From an uncultured Roseicyclus sp. (GTDB lineage Bacteria > Pseudomonadota > Alphaproteobacteria > Rhodobacterales > Rhodobacteraceae), in NCBI GenBank assembly GCA_947491935.1, contig CANLLF010000001.1:682001-746000 (forward strand): 64,000 bases of DNA. Reading direction: 5' to 3'. The notes beneath the pieces are model-generated. The model saw nothing but the letters and a program-made list of their open reading frames with translations, made no database searches and was not told the origin of the DNA. Positions 27,808-37,245 of this stretch are shown in pieces. Numbering within the stretch: position 1 is the stretch's first letter; every line of letters starts with the position of its first letter. A program made the translations under genes and the position numbers.

Positions 27808-29034
27808 ATGTGGGATCGCATCCTGAACCGAATGCTGCGGGATTTTATCCAACAGGGCGCCCTTGCCCTGACCTATCCCGATGGCACCCGTCACACTTAT
27901 GGGCCCTCCCGGGACAACCCGGTCGAGGTCACGCTGCACGATGAGACCCTGCCCCGGCGGCTGGTGCTCAACACCGATCTTGCGGTGGGCGAGGCCTATA
28001 TGGATGGCAGCCTGACCATCGCGGGGGACGATCTCGATGGCTTCCTGACCCTGGCCACCATCAACGCCGCCCACGGCGACCGGGTCTGGTGGCGCAACCT
28101 GTCGGGCCGGATCCACCGCGCCCGGCGCGTGTTCGATCAGTGGAACCCGGCGCATAGGGCGCGCGAGAACGTGGCCCATCACTATGATCTGTCATCGCGC
28201 CTCTACGATCTGTTCCTGGATCAGGAGCGTCACTATTCCTGCGCCTATTTCTCCGATCCCGACATGTCGCTTGAGGCCGCGCAGCGCGCCAAGACCCACC
28301 ATATCGCCGCCAAGCTGGTGCTGGAGCCGGGGATGGAGGTGTTCGAGATCGGCTGCGGCTGGGGCGGCATGGCCCTGACGCTGGCGCGCGAATACGGCGC
28401 CAAGGTGCTCGGCGTGACGCTCTCGGAAGAGCAGCACCGCTTTGCCACCGAACGCGCCGCGCGGGAGGGTCTGCAGGATCGCGTGCGCTTCGAGTTGAAG
28501 GATTACCGCCACGTCACCGGCCAGTTCGACAGGATCGTGTCCATCGGCATGTTCGAACATGTCGGTGTGCCCCATTACCGCGAGTATTTCGACACGGTGC
28601 GCACGCGGCTGCGCGAGGGCGGCGTGGCGCTGATCCATACGATCGGGCGCGCCGACACGCCCGGCCATACCTCACCGTGGATCCAGAAATACATCTTTCC
28701 CGGCGGCTATTGCCCGTCGCTGTCGGAAATGGCGACGGCGGTGGAAAAGGCTGATCTCTACCCCACCGATATCGAGGTCTGGCGGCTGCATTATGCCGAG
28801 ACACTGCGGCACTGGTATGCCCGGTTCACCGCCCACGAGGCCGAGGCCCGGATGCTCTACGATGAACGGTTCTGCCGGATGTGGCGCTACTACCTCAAGG
28901 CGTCCGAGGCCACGTTCCGCCACAACCGCCAATGCGTGTTCCAGTTCCAGATGGCCAAACGGCAGGAGGCGGTGCCGCTCACCCGCGATTACATGCATCC
29001 CGCGCCCAGGGGCCACATGCAGGCCGCGGAGTAA
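27808..29034 (+). CDS. cfa: Cyclopropane-fatty-acyl-phospholipid synthase
   Basis: A 408-residue CFA synthase: SAM-binding VFEIGCGWGGMALTLAREYGA, GVTLSEEQ, DRIVSIGMFEHVG, and the lipid-side HYDLSSRLYDLFLD and YSCAYFSDP. It adds a methylene from SAM across cis double bonds of membrane phospholipids, usually under acid or stationary-phase stress. A strong AAAGGAGG ribosome-binding site precedes the ATG. The length and motif order are normal. Confidence 0.95.
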   Translation: MWDRILNRMLRDFIQQGALALTYPDGTRHTYGPSRDNPVEVTLHDETLPRRLVLNTDLAVGEAYMDGSLTIAGDDLDGFLTLATINAAHGDRVWWRNLSGRIHRARRVFDQWNPAHRARENVAHHYDLSSRLYDLFLDQERHYSCAYFSDPDMSLEAAQRAKTHHIAAKLVLEPGMEVFEIGCGWGGMALTLAREYGAKVLGVTLSEEQHRFATERAAREGLQDRVRFELKDYRHVTGQFDRIVSIGMFEHVGVPHYREYFDTVRTRLREGGVALIHTIGRADTPGHTSPWIQKYIFPGGYCPSLSEMATAVEKADLYPTDIEVWRLHYAETLRHWYARFTAHEAEARMLYDERFCRMWRYYLKASEATFRHNRQCVFQFQMAKRQEAVPLTRDYMHPAPRGHMQAAE

Positions 29035-29131
29035 ACCCCGCACATATGCGGGATTTACTCCGGTCGACCGGCGCAGATGCGCTTGGTAACAGCATGCCCG
29101 TGTCAAACATCATCACGGGGATATCGCCCTC

Positions 29132-29683
29132 ATGCGGACCTTGCTTCTGACCGCAGGCCTTGCGCTTGCCACCGCCCTGCCCGCCACCGCCCAGAATGTC
29201 TCGCTTGAAGTCTTCGCAGGCTCATTGCTGGCCCGATCCTTCGATCAGAACGGCGCGGCGCGGGCGTTCGACGCCGGATCGCATCTCGGCGTGCGGGGCC
29301 TGATCAACGTGACGCCGGAGTTCGGCTTCGGCCTCGAATACAATCGCAACGAGACCGCCCTGACCGGCATCATCTCGGTGCTCAGCGCCGAATCCGTGAT
29401 GATAATCGGCCGCTACGAAATGCCCGTCACCGATCAGTTCAGCGCCTATGCCACCCTCGGCGTCGGTCGGATCGAGGTTGGCTTGTTCGATGGCGGCGTC
29501 ACCGATTACGGCACCGCGCAGGGGGGCCAGATCACCCTGGGCAGTCATTACGCCATCACCGACACGATCGGGACCTTCGCCGAACTGACCCATCAGGCGA
29601 CGTTCGATGACATCAATGTCGACGGCAACATCTTCGACTACAACGCCACGTCCTTCGATATCGGCGTCCGCGTCCGGTTCTAG
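29132..29683 (+). CDS. Small outer-membrane beta-barrel protein (paralogue 1)
   Basis: A 183-residue protein with a signal peptide ending ATAQ and a barrel with alternating hydrophobic strands that ends in the aromatic residue expected for outer-membrane insertion (RVRF). Conserved blocks such as LEVFAGSLLARSF, GVRGLINVTPEFGFGLEY, IGRYEMPVTDQFSAYATLGVG and SFDIGVRVRF match the gene at 30672 closely. It looks like an Ail/OmpX-type 8-stranded barrel. It converges on the HAD-like gene, with 4 nt overlap of the stops. Role unknown. Confidence 0.78.
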   Translation: MRTLLLTAGLALATALPATAQNVSLEVFAGSLLARSFDQNGAARAFDAGSHLGVRGLINVTPEFGFGLEYNRNETALTGIISVLSAESVMIIGRYEMPVTDQFSAYATLGVGRIEVGLFDGGVTDYGTAQGGQITLGSHYAITDTIGTFAELTHQATFDDINVDGNIFDYNATSFDIGVRVRF

Positions 29684-30363
29684 GCCGCCGCGTTCACCAA
29701 CCCGCAAAACACCGGCTCCAGCCGGTCGACCACGTGTTTGACATCCTCGGGGAAGGTCCGCCCGCGCGCCGCCTCACCCGGGAAGCCGACGCAGGTGATC
29801 TGGGCCGCCAGCGCGGCTTGCGCGCTTTCGGGCGTATCCTCGATGGCGACGGCCTCCGCCGCGCTCAGGCTCAGATGCTGCAGCGCCAGCCGGTAGATCT
29901 CGGCCGAGGGTTTGCCCTCCGTCACCATGTCACGGTCGCCGACGAACGCGAAATCGTCCCGCGCGATCTTCCCCTCAAGCCCCTCGAACAGAAGATCCAC
30001 GGTGTCGGACCCGGTCGTTGTCACGAAACCAAGGCGCACATCCGCGGCCTTCGCATCCGCGATCAGCTCCGCCACACCGGCGCGCAGATCCAGGCCATCC
30101 TCCTGCACCCGCGCGCGGAAGTGGGCCACCTTGGCCGCGTGCAAGCGGTCCGCATCCACCTCAACGCCCATCTTGTCCGCATAGTCCGCGATCCGCGCCC
30201 GGCCACCCGGTTTGCGCAGCATCTCGCGGTATTCTTCCCGGCCCCAGGACCAGTCCAGGCCCGCATCGCGAAACGCGGCATTGAACGCCTGACGCTGCAA
30301 TTCGGAGGTTTCGGCCAAGGTGCCGATGGCACCAAACAGGAGGGCTTTCGGGGAGGTGGGCAT
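29680..30363 (-). CDS. HAD-superfamily protein lacking the catalytic Asp
   Basis: A 227-residue protein with the CbbY/beta-phosphoglucomutase-like HAD layout: cap domain after SELQRQAFNAAF, motif II FVTTTGSDT, motif III TEGKPSAEIY and motif IV VAIEDTPESAQ. Motif I, normally DxDGT, reads FGAIGTL, so both aspartates, including the nucleophile, are missing. Phosphatase activity by the normal mechanism is therefore not expected. The ATG at 30363 follows AAAGG; the frame is open to 30474. It lies between the two outer-membrane barrel paralogues on the opposite strand. Confidence 0.82.
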   Translation of the reverse strand: MPTSPKALLFGAIGTLAETSELQRQAFNAAFRDAGLDWSWGREEYREMLRKPGGRARIADYADKMGVEVDADRLHAAKVAHFRARVQEDGLDLRAGVAELIADAKAADVRLGFVTTTGSDTVDLLFEGLEGKIARDDFAFVGDRDMVTEGKPSAEIYRLALQHLSLSAAEAVAIEDTPESAQAALAAQITCVGFPGEAARGRTFPEDVKHVVDRLEPVFCGLVNAAA

Positions 30364-30671
30364 GGGAACGCCTTTCGATATGTCCGGGGGTCGCACGGGG
30401 AGAGAACATAGCGCGCCGCAAAAAGGTTCCACGCCCCCGTCCCCCGGGGGCCCCATAGGACGGTGCAAAGCCACCCGGATGACGGGCCGCCAATGCCCAA
30501 GCGACGGGCGCCGGATCCCGCAACGATCCGCGGCGTTGCACGGATCCCGCGCCGGAAAAACCTGCGGAATCCCGTAGGTGGATGCCGTTGACGGGTGATG
30601 GGCCCACCCCTACGGTGCAACCGCTGGCACAGTGCCAATAAAGCCCCTGTCCACGATCTCAGAGAACCCTC

Positions 30672-31229
30672 ATGAAACACCTGATCATCGCGACGCTCTT
30701 CACCAGCTTTCTGGCCGCCCCGGCCATGGCACAGAATGTCTCGGCCGAACTCTTTGGCGGATACACGTTCGAGACCGAGCTCGACCTGAACGGCAACATG
30801 TTCGATGTCGATGCAGATCAGATTTTCGGGATCCGGGGCCTCTACAATCTCACGCCTGAGATCGCCGTTGGCTTGCAATACACCCGATCCACTGCGGACT
30901 TTTCAACGTTGGCCGATCGGTTCCAGGATGTCGATGCGATTATGGTCATCGCCCGTTATTCGGCCCCCGTAACCGATATGGTCGAGGTGTACGGAACACT
31001 CGGCCTGGGCTCGATGCATATCGATTACACTCAGCTCGTCGGCGACGAGGAATCGACAAACGTCACGGGCGCATCGGCGGCCATTGGCGCCGTCTATTCG
31101 GTATCGGACTCCATCGGTATCTTCGCGGAGCTTTACCATCAGGCCGCCCTGGAAGATTACGAATTGGTGGGCGACGTGCTCGAATACCGCGCTACGTCGA
31201 TCAATCTGGGCGTGCGCTTCCGGTTCTGA
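30672..31229 (+). CDS. Small outer-membrane beta-barrel protein (paralogue 2)
   Basis: A 185-residue paralogue of the gene at 29132: signal peptide ending AMAQ, GIRGLYNLTPEIAVGLQYT, ARYSAPVTDMVEVYGTLGLG, GIFAELYHQAALED and a C-terminal RFRF. Surface loops differ most, as usual for barrels. The two copies flank the HAD-like gene, so a local duplication happened before or around it. Function unknown. Confidence 0.78.
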   Translation: MKHLIIATLFTSFLAAPAMAQNVSAELFGGYTFETELDLNGNMFDVDADQIFGIRGLYNLTPEIAVGLQYTRSTADFSTLADRFQDVDAIMVIARYSAPVTDMVEVYGTLGLGSMHIDYTQLVGDEESTNVTGASAAIGAVYSVSDSIGIFAELYHQAALEDYELVGDVLEYRATSINLGVRFRF

Positions 31230-31329
31230 ACGCAGATCGGCCACCGCGCCGGCCCGTCGCGGCGCAGTGGCTGTCTTCGGGAACATCGTGGACCTTCAAC
31301 GAACGCCCGCAAAGCAGATACGATCCGCC

Positions 31330-32043
31330 TTATGCTGCCGCCTCCATCCGGACGTCGCCGTCATGTAGGAAGCATCTCCTATCGAAAAGCGACAGATCGA
31401 CAGGATTTGGCAACCGAATGTCATCCATGCCCGGAAGGCCACCTGGGGATAGCTCAAAAGTACGGTCAATCTGCGAGATCATGACAAGGATCGCCCCGTG
31501 TTCGGTGGCAAATCTCTTGAGCGCCCGGACTTGTTCATCAAGCGGCGGATTGCTTCGCCTTTGATCCAGTAACTGCAAGTAGTCGACAACGACCAATGCA
31601 TCATCAGGTGTCCGGCTGAGGCAGTCGATAATATGATCCGCGCAGATGTTGTCCGAGGTATCAACGATGACAGGGCGGTCAAACCCCTCAGGGTCGTGCC
31701 CAAGTTTTTCAAACCGATCCCGGACGTCCGTTTCATTGTAGTCCAGGGTGAAGAAAAAGCCCGTGCGTTGGATGTCTGCGGCCAATGCAGTCAGCTCCAA
31801 ACCCAGAAGGGTCTTGCCATGCCCCGGGCGCGCACCGATCAGCACCAGATCGCCCGAACGCATCTGTCTCAAGATGTCCTTGGCCGGTGTCGTTTTCGAG
31901 TGGTTGGCGGCCAAGTGGCTCCAATCCTTGAAGCCTTCTTTTGCCGCAATCTGGTTGAGTGCCTCGTGGAGCCTCATGCCGTTGTCGCGTGCCAGCACTT
32001 TTGCCTGACGCTTCAGTTTGTAGATGGGGGATGACAGTCTCAT
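31330..32043 (-). CDS. DnaB-like P-loop ATPase with a short N-terminal accessory domain
   Basis: A 237-residue protein. The N-terminal 45 residues (YKLKRQAKVLARDNGMRLHEAL...GFKDWSHLAA) match a small helical module found before P-loop and glyoxalase-like domains. From about residue 55 a RecA/DnaB core follows: Walker A GARPGHGKTLLG, Walker B ALVVVDYLQLLDQRR and ISQIDR, close to the DnaB VIDYLQL and SQLNR motifs. The helicase N-terminal domain is missing, so ring assembly may differ. A GAGGAGG ribosome-binding site precedes the start. Somewhat AT-richer than neighbours, so possibly acquired. Role unknown. Confidence 0.75.
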   Translation of the reverse strand: MRLSSPIYKLKRQAKVLARDNGMRLHEALNQIAAKEGFKDWSHLAANHSKTTPAKDILRQMRSGDLVLIGARPGHGKTLLGLELTALAADIQRTGFFFTLDYNETDVRDRFEKLGHDPEGFDRPVIVDTSDNICADHIIDCLSRTPDDALVVVDYLQLLDQRRSNPPLDEQVRALKRFATEHGAILVMISQIDRTFELSPGGLPGMDDIRLPNPVDLSLFDRRCFLHDGDVRMEAAA

Positions 32044-32390
32044 CTTGAACCTCCTCTTTCGAGCGGCCTCCGCAATCCCTCCTTATGCGCATGCTCGAAC
32101 AGGTTGGGTTCGAAATGGTATCGCTCCGCATGTCGAATGCTGCCCCGGTGGAGGGGGGAGGCCCGAGCAAGGCCATGTGCAGAGATTACCTTGATCGTTT
32201 GAAACACTCAATCGGGTTTCGGTCATTCGCCGCATGCCAGCGAGCGCTCAGGTTAGCCTCAATTCGCCCCGTCCCGCGCCGCACCGGTCGCTTTCGCCCC
32301 TTCCGCCCTTGCACCCCCGGCCCCTGCCCTTATAACGCCGACAGTTTGCCCGCTGCTCAGGTGGGGAAGGCCATATCGTCGGGGGACACC
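32044..32390. other. Gene-free stretch upstream of carB
   Basis: No convincing gene. The only visible signals are a possible sigma70 promoter for carB, TTGCAC (32309-32314) and TATAAC (32331-32336) with a 16-nt spacer, and a short leader before the carB ATG. No pyrimidine attenuator was recognised. Confidence 0.4.
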
Positions 32391-35300
32391 ATGCCTAAAA
32401 GATCAGACATCAACTCGATCATGATCATCGGCGCGGGCCCCATTGTCATCGGCCAGGCCTGCGAGTTCGACTATTCCGGCGCCCAGGCCTGCAAGGCGCT
32501 CCGCGAAGAGGGCTACCGCGTCATCCTGGTGAACTCGAACCCCGCCACGATCATGACCGACCCGGAACTGGCCGACGCCACCTATATCGAGCCGATCACC
32601 CCCGAAGTCGTCGCTAAGATCATCGAAAAGGAACGCCCCGACGCACTCCTGCCCACCATGGGCGGCCAGACCGGTTTGAACACCTCGCTGGCGCTCGAAG
32701 AAATGGGCGTGTTGGAGAAATTCGGGGTCGAGATGATCGGCGCCAAGCGCCCCGCCATCGAAATGGCCGAGGACCGCAAGCTGTTCCGCGAGGCGATGGA
32801 CCGGATCGGGCTGGAAAACCCCAAGGCCACGATCATCTCCGCCCCCAAGGGCGCGGACGGCAAATACGACATTCAGGCCGGTCTGAAAGAGGCCATCGAT
32901 GCCATCGAATATGTCGGCCTGCCCGCCATCATCCGCCCGGCCTTCACCCTTGGCGGCACCGGCGGCGGCGTGGCCTATAACCGCGCCGAATACGAGCATT
33001 TCTGCCGCACCGGCATGGAGGCCTCCCCCGTCGCGCAGATCCTGGTCGATGAATCACTCCTCGGCTGGAAGGAGTTCGAGATGGAGGTGGTGCGCGACAA
33101 GGCCGACAACGCCATCATCGTCTGCTCCATCGAAAACGTCGATCCGATGGGCGTCCATACCGGCGACTCGATCACCGTCGCCCCGGCCCTGACGCTGACC
33201 GACAAGGAATACCAGATCATGCGCAACGGCTCCATTGCCGTGCTGCGGGAGATCGGCGTGGAAACCGGCGGCTCCAACGTGCAATGGGCCGTGAACCCCG
33301 ATGATGGCCGCATGGTCGTGATCGAGATGAACCCCCGCGTCTCCCGCTCCTCCGCGCTGGCCTCCAAGGCCACCGGATTCCCCATCGCCAAGATCGCCGC
33401 CAAGCTCGCCGTGGGTTACACGCTCGACGAGTTGGACAACGACATCACCAAGGTCACGCCCGCCTCGTTCGAACCCACAATCGACTATGTCGTCACCAAG
33501 ATCCCCCGCTTTGCCTTCGAGAAATTCCCCGGCTCCGAGCCCTACCTGACCACCGCGATGAAATCGGTGGGCGAGGCCATGGCCATCGGCCGCTCCTTCC
33601 ACGAGAGCATGCAAAAGGCGCTGGCCTCCATGGAAACCGGCCTCACCGGCTTCGATGAAATCGAGATCGAGGGCGCCGATACCGACCCCGCCGCCATCAC
33701 CAAGGCGCTCTCCCAGCAAACCCCCGACCGCATCCGCGTCATCGCCCAGGCCATGCGCCACGGCCTCAGCGATGATGACATCCACGCCGCCACCAAATTC
33801 GACCCCTGGTTCCTCGCCCGGATCCGCGAGATCATCGACGCCGAGAACCAGATCCGCAGCCAGGGCATGCTCGCCACCCCCGAAGATTTCCGCCGCGTGA
33901 AGCAGATGGGCTTCACCGATGCCCGGCTCGCCACCCTCACCGGCCTCAGCGAGTACGAAATCCGCAACGCCCGCCACGGCGCGGGCGTCATCGCGCAGTT
34001 CAAGCGCATCGATACCTGCGCCGCCGAATTCGAGGCGCAGACGCCCTACATGTATTCCACCTACGAGACCCCTGTGATGGGCGAGGCCGAATGCGAGGCC
34101 CGCCCGTCGGGCAAGACAAAGGTCGTCATCCTCGGTGGTGGCCCGAACCGGATCGGGCAGGGCATCGAGTTCGATTATTGCTGCTGCCACGCCTGCTTTG
34201 CGCTCAGCGATGCGGGCTATGAAACCATCATGGTCAACTGCAACCCCGAAACCGTCTCCACCGATTACGACACCTCCGACCGCCTCTATTTCGAACCCCT
34301 CACCCTCGAACACACGCTCGAAATCCTCCGCGTCGAACAGGATAACGGCACGCTCCACGGCGTCATTGTGCAATTCGGCGGCCAGACCCCGCTCAAGCTC
34401 GCCAATGCCCTGCAAGAGGCCGGCATCCCGATCCTCGGCACCACGCCCGACGCCATCGACCTCGCGGAGGACCGCGAGCGCTTCCAGCAGCTTGTCCAAC
34501 GCCTGAACCTCAAACAGCCGGAAAATGCCATCGCCACCACCGATGCCGAGGCGAAGGACGCCGCCGAAAAACTCGGCTACCCCCTCGTCATCCGCCCCTC
34601 CTACGTCCTCGGCGGCCGCGCCATGGAGATCGTGCGCGACACCGCCCAACTGGACCGCTACATCCGCGACGCCGTGGTCGTCTCCGGCGACAGCCCCGTC
34701 TTGCTGGACTCCTATCTCGACGGCGCGGTTGAGGTGGATGTCGACGCGCTCTGCGACGGCGAAAATGTCCATGTCGCGGGCATCATGCAGCATATCGAGG
34801 AGGCCGGGGTGCATTCCGGCGACAGCGCCTGCTCCCTCCCGCCCCACACGCTCTCCAAGGACATCCAGGACCAGATCATCACCCAAACGGAGGCGCTCGC
34901 CAAAGCGCTCCATGTCGTGGGCCTGATGAACGTGCAATTCGCGGTCAAGGCCGACGCGGCCACCGGGACCGATGAGATCTACCTGATCGAGGTCAACCCC
35001 CGCGCCTCGCGCACCGTGCCCTTCGTCGCCAAGGCCACGGATTCAGCCATCGCGTCGATCGCCGCCCGCCTCATGGCCGGTGAGAAACTCTCCGATTTCC
35101 CCGCCGCCGCGCCCCATGTGCCGGTCGACGAGGACACTCCCATCAAGATCGGCGATCCCATGTCGCTGGCCGATTTCCGCACGCCCTGGTTTTCCGTCAA
35201 GGAGGCCGTCCTACCGTTTGCCCGCTTCCCCGGCGTCGACACGCTGCTCGGCCCCGAAATGCGCTCCACCGGCGAGGTCATGGGCTGGGACCGCACCTTC

Positions 35301-35741
35301 CCCCGCGCCTTCCTCAAGGCCCAACTCGGCGCCGGCACGCAACTCCCCGACACCGGCACCGCGTTCCTCTCGATCAAGGAGGCCGACAAGGTGCCCGAGC
35401 TTGTCGAAACCGCCCGGATGCTCAAAAGCCTCGGCTTCCACATCCTCGCCACCTCCGGCACCGCCGCGTTCCTGGCCGATCACAGCATCGAGTCCGAGAC
35501 CGTCAACAAACATTACGAAGGCGGCCGCACCATCGTCGACGTGATGAAAGACGGGTTGGTGCATCTGGTCATGAACACCACCGAAGGCGCCCAAGCCGTC
35601 GAGGATTCCCGCTCCATGCGCGCCGTCACCCTGATGGACAAGATCCCGTATTACACAACGCTTGCGGGGTCACACGCAGCGGCCCAAGCCATGGTCAGCG
35701 CGCGGGAAGGTGAGACGGTCGTGCGGGCGTTGCAGGGGTGA
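32391..35741 (+). CDS. carB: Carbamoyl-phosphate synthase large subunit
   Basis: A 1116-residue CarB. Two homologous ATP-grasp halves ([26 protein letters not shown] at the start and [24 protein letters not shown] in the middle) are followed by the C-terminal MGS-like allosteric domain ([15 protein letters not shown]). It makes carbamoyl phosphate from bicarbonate, ATP and glutamine-derived ammonia for arginine and pyrimidine synthesis. The small subunit carA is not adjacent. The ATG at 32391 gives the conserved N terminus; the open frame extends upstream to 32085. Confidence 0.98.
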   Translation: MPKRSDINSIMIIGAGPIVIGQACEFDYSGAQACKALREEGYRVILVNSNPATIMTDPELADATYIEPITPEVVAKIIEKERPDALLPTMGGQTGLNTSLALEEMGVLEKFGVEMIGAKRPAIEMAEDRKLFREAMDRIGLENPKATIISAPKGADGKYDIQAGLKEAIDAIEYVGLPAIIRPAFTLGGTGGGVAYNRAEYEHFCRTGMEASPVAQILVDESLLGWKEFEMEVVRDKADNAIIVCSIENVDPMGVHTGDSITVAPALTLTDKEYQIMRNGSIAVLREIGVETGGSNVQWAVNPDDGRMVVIEMNPRVSRSSALASKATGFPIAKIAAKLAVGYTLDELDNDITKVTPASFEPTIDYVVTKIPRFAFEKFPGSEPYLTTAMKSVGEAMAIGRSFHESMQKALASMETGLTGFDEIEIEGADTDPAAITKALSQQTPDRIRVIAQAMRHGLSDDDIHAATKFDPWFLARIREIIDAENQIRSQGMLATPEDFRRVKQMGFTDARLATLTGLSEYEIRNARHGAGVIAQFKRIDTCAAEFEAQTPYMYSTYETPVMGEAECEARPSGKTKVVILGGGPNRIGQGIEFDYCCCHACFALSDAGYETIMVNCNPETVSTDYDTSDRLYFEPLTLEHTLEILRVEQDNGTLHGVIVQFGGQTPLKLANALQEAGIPILGTTPDAIDLAEDRERFQQLVQRLNLKQPENAIATTDAEAKDAAEKLGYPLVIRPSYVLGGRAMEIVRDTAQLDRYIRDAVVVSGDSPVLLDSYLDGAVEVDVDALCDGENVHVAGIMQHIEEAGVHSGDSACSLPPHTLSKDIQDQIITQTEALAKALHVVGLMNVQFAVKADAATGTDEIYLIEVNPRASRTVPFVAKATDSAIASIAARLMAGEKLSDFPAAAPHVPVDEDTPIKIGDPMSLADFRTPWFSVKEAVLPFARFPGVDTLLGPEMRSTGEVMGWDRTFPRAFLKAQLGAGTQLPDTGTAFLSIKEADKVPELVETARMLKSLGFHILATSGTAAFLADHSIESETVNKHYEGGRTIVDVMKDGLVHLVMNTTEGAQAVEDSRSMRAVTLMDKIPYYTTLAGSHAAAQAMVSAREGETVVRALQG

Positions 35742-35887
35742 TTGATTAGGGATCGTTATTAGCCCAATCGAGCCCCCAATTTTGGATCTCCTAGACAGTC
35801 CGTTAGCCAGAACATAACAAAAACATTTGTGCAAAAAATGCAGTGAAGATACTCTCGGAGACGACTCCACTCAAAGAGGCGCTCACG

Positions 35888-36547
35888 ATGGCCGATCAGA
35901 GCTTTCCACAAATACCCGCCACAGTCTGGTGGGGAATGAGGCAACTGCTACAACGAACCCCAAGTGCTAAATTCGACGATGGCATGATTGCCGCCTCACT
36001 TGGTGTGCAACCGGCAGCGGCGAGACAATATGTAGCTGAACTGAAACGTATCGGCATCCTCGACGACGAGGGCAAAGCAACCGAAATTGCTAACCTCTGG
36101 CGCATGGATTTGAGCTATGGTGAAGCTGTGGAGGCTATCGTTAGTGGAGCATATCCAGAACAACTCACCACAATTGCTCCTCCGGGTAATGCAGACCGCC
36201 AAACAGTCGTAAACTGGTTCATGCAACAGGGCCTAGGTGAAGGTTCTGCAAGAAATAAGGCCGCTACATATCTTCTTGTATCGAGCGCGGAACCAAATAC
36301 GACGTCTAACTCCTCTACGCGCAAAGATTCAAAACGAAACAGTGGTGACGACACTGCTAAGCCGCTAACTGCAGCGCGGCGTACTCGCAGAAGCACTTCT
36401 CCCCCCATGGCGGACAAACCTGCCAAGTCTACTGCTGACATAATGCCGCTCAATGTGAACGTGCAGATTCACATAAGTGCCGACGCTGGTAACGATCAGA
36501 TAGAGAGTATTTTCGCGGCAATGAGGAAATATCTGAAAGATGATTGA
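35888..36547 (+). CDS. DUF5343 protein (first gene of a HEPN-linked pair)
   Basis: A 219-residue protein. A winged-helix-like N-terminal part (FDDGMIAASLGVQPAAARQYVAELKRIGILDDEGKAT) is typical of DUF5343, and a polar low-complexity linker (about residues 130-180) leads to the conserved C-terminal block VNVQIHISADAGNDQIESIFAAMRKYL. The ATG at 35888 (MADQSFPQIP) has an AAAGAGG site; an upstream in-frame ATG at 35843 is less likely. The DNA is clearly AT-richer than carB. It overlaps the HEPN gene by 8 nt, so the two are co-translated. Possible DNA-binding or regulatory partner of the HEPN protein. Confidence 0.75.
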   Translation: MADQSFPQIPATVWWGMRQLLQRTPSAKFDDGMIAASLGVQPAAARQYVAELKRIGILDDEGKATEIANLWRMDLSYGEAVEAIVSGAYPEQLTTIAPPGNADRQTVVNWFMQQGLGEGSARNKAATYLLVSSAEPNTTSNSSTRKDSKRNSGDDTAKPLTAARRTRRSTSPPMADKPAKSTADIMPLNVNVQIHISADAGNDQIESIFAAMRKYLKDD

Positions 36548-37067
36548 ACGGATCAGGCGGCTCCAAGAGTTTCTGGTCGAATTAGGAGTAGCCCGAAGCG
36601 TATTAGCCCTACCTGCTCCTCGGACGCTGGCAATTGAAGACGGGACATCGAAGGACGAAGGCCGCACTACTCAATTCGCGCAAAACGTTACCGAACTCGA
36701 AATTGTTGAGGTTTCACGCGATTTATTTGCGTCAGGGCACTACAACTTGGCGGTCTCAGAAGCCTTCAAGGCGGTTGACAAGTACGTGGGGTCAAAGGCT
36801 GCGACCTCCAAATCAGGTGCCGCTGGTATGCGAGAAGCTTTCTCTCCCAAGAGCCCAAAACTGGTTTGGTCGGGAAGACAATCCACATCGGAGAAGGATG
36901 AGCAGGAGGGCTATGACCACCTGTTTTCTGGCGCCATGCTCGGAATTCGCAATCCGACCACTCATGAGTTCAATTGGGTTGATAACGGGCAGTTGGCGCT
37001 AGAGTTGCTGATCTTTGCGCAGCATTTACTGCGCAAGGCAAAGAAGGCTGCGTGCAACGCAGACTGA
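36540..37067 (+). CDS. TIGR02391-family protein with a HEPN-type RNase motif
   Basis: A 175-residue protein. The C-terminal part contains GAMLGIRNPTTHEF, with Arg137 and His142 in the R-x4-H arrangement that marks HEPN ribonucleases, and the preceding ALSEAFKAVDKYV-like helix (AVSEAFKAVDKYVG) matches the TIGR02391 (Ymh) family. HEPN proteins often act as toxins or abortive-infection effectors; this link is by family, not demonstrated. The gene overlaps the DUF5343 gene by 8 nt and is AT-rich like it. A palindromic repeat follows. Confidence 0.78.
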   Translation: MIERIRRLQEFLVELGVARSVLALPAPRTLAIEDGTSKDEGRTTQFAQNVTELEIVEVSRDLFASGHYNLAVSEAFKAVDKYVGSKAATSKSGAAGMREAFSPKSPKLVWSGRQSTSEKDEQEGYDHLFSGAMLGIRNPTTHEFNWVDNGQLALELLIFAQHLLRKAKKAACNAD

Positions 37068-37122
37068 TGCGATGGCATGTCGCAATTGGTTAACATCAAG
37101 TTACCAAGAAACCTCTTTACCC

Positions 37123-37162
37123 ACAAAAACAACCACTTAACCCACATGTGCAAGCTTGCACA
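37123..37162 (-). repeat. Palindromic dispersed repeat, copy 2
   Basis: The 16-bp perfect palindrome TGTGCAAGCTTGCACA at 37147-37162, followed on the minus strand by GGGTTAAG and a G/T-rich tract as at 10244-10283. It lies between the HEPN gene and the secreted protease, at the right edge of the AT-rich segment. Confidence 0.65.
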
Positions 37163-37245
37163 TTTTGCTCCACCCCCACATCCCTTGCCCCCTCACCCCT
37201 CCTCCCCCTACCCTCGCCTGACCTGCCCAAACGAAGGCCCGCCCC

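Noticed and set aside
32085-32390. Upstream extension of carB in the same frame
   Set aside because: The frame is open by chance; the conserved N terminus [17 protein letters not shown] starts at 32391.
33054-34937. 627-codon open frame opposite carB
   Set aside because: Shadow of carB; no start signal or family.
36962-37153. Minus-strand 63-codon frame MHMWVKWLFLWVKRFLG over the second palindromic repeat
   Set aside because: The repeat copy lacks the ribosome-binding site of the first copy and the frame runs antisense into the HEPN gene.
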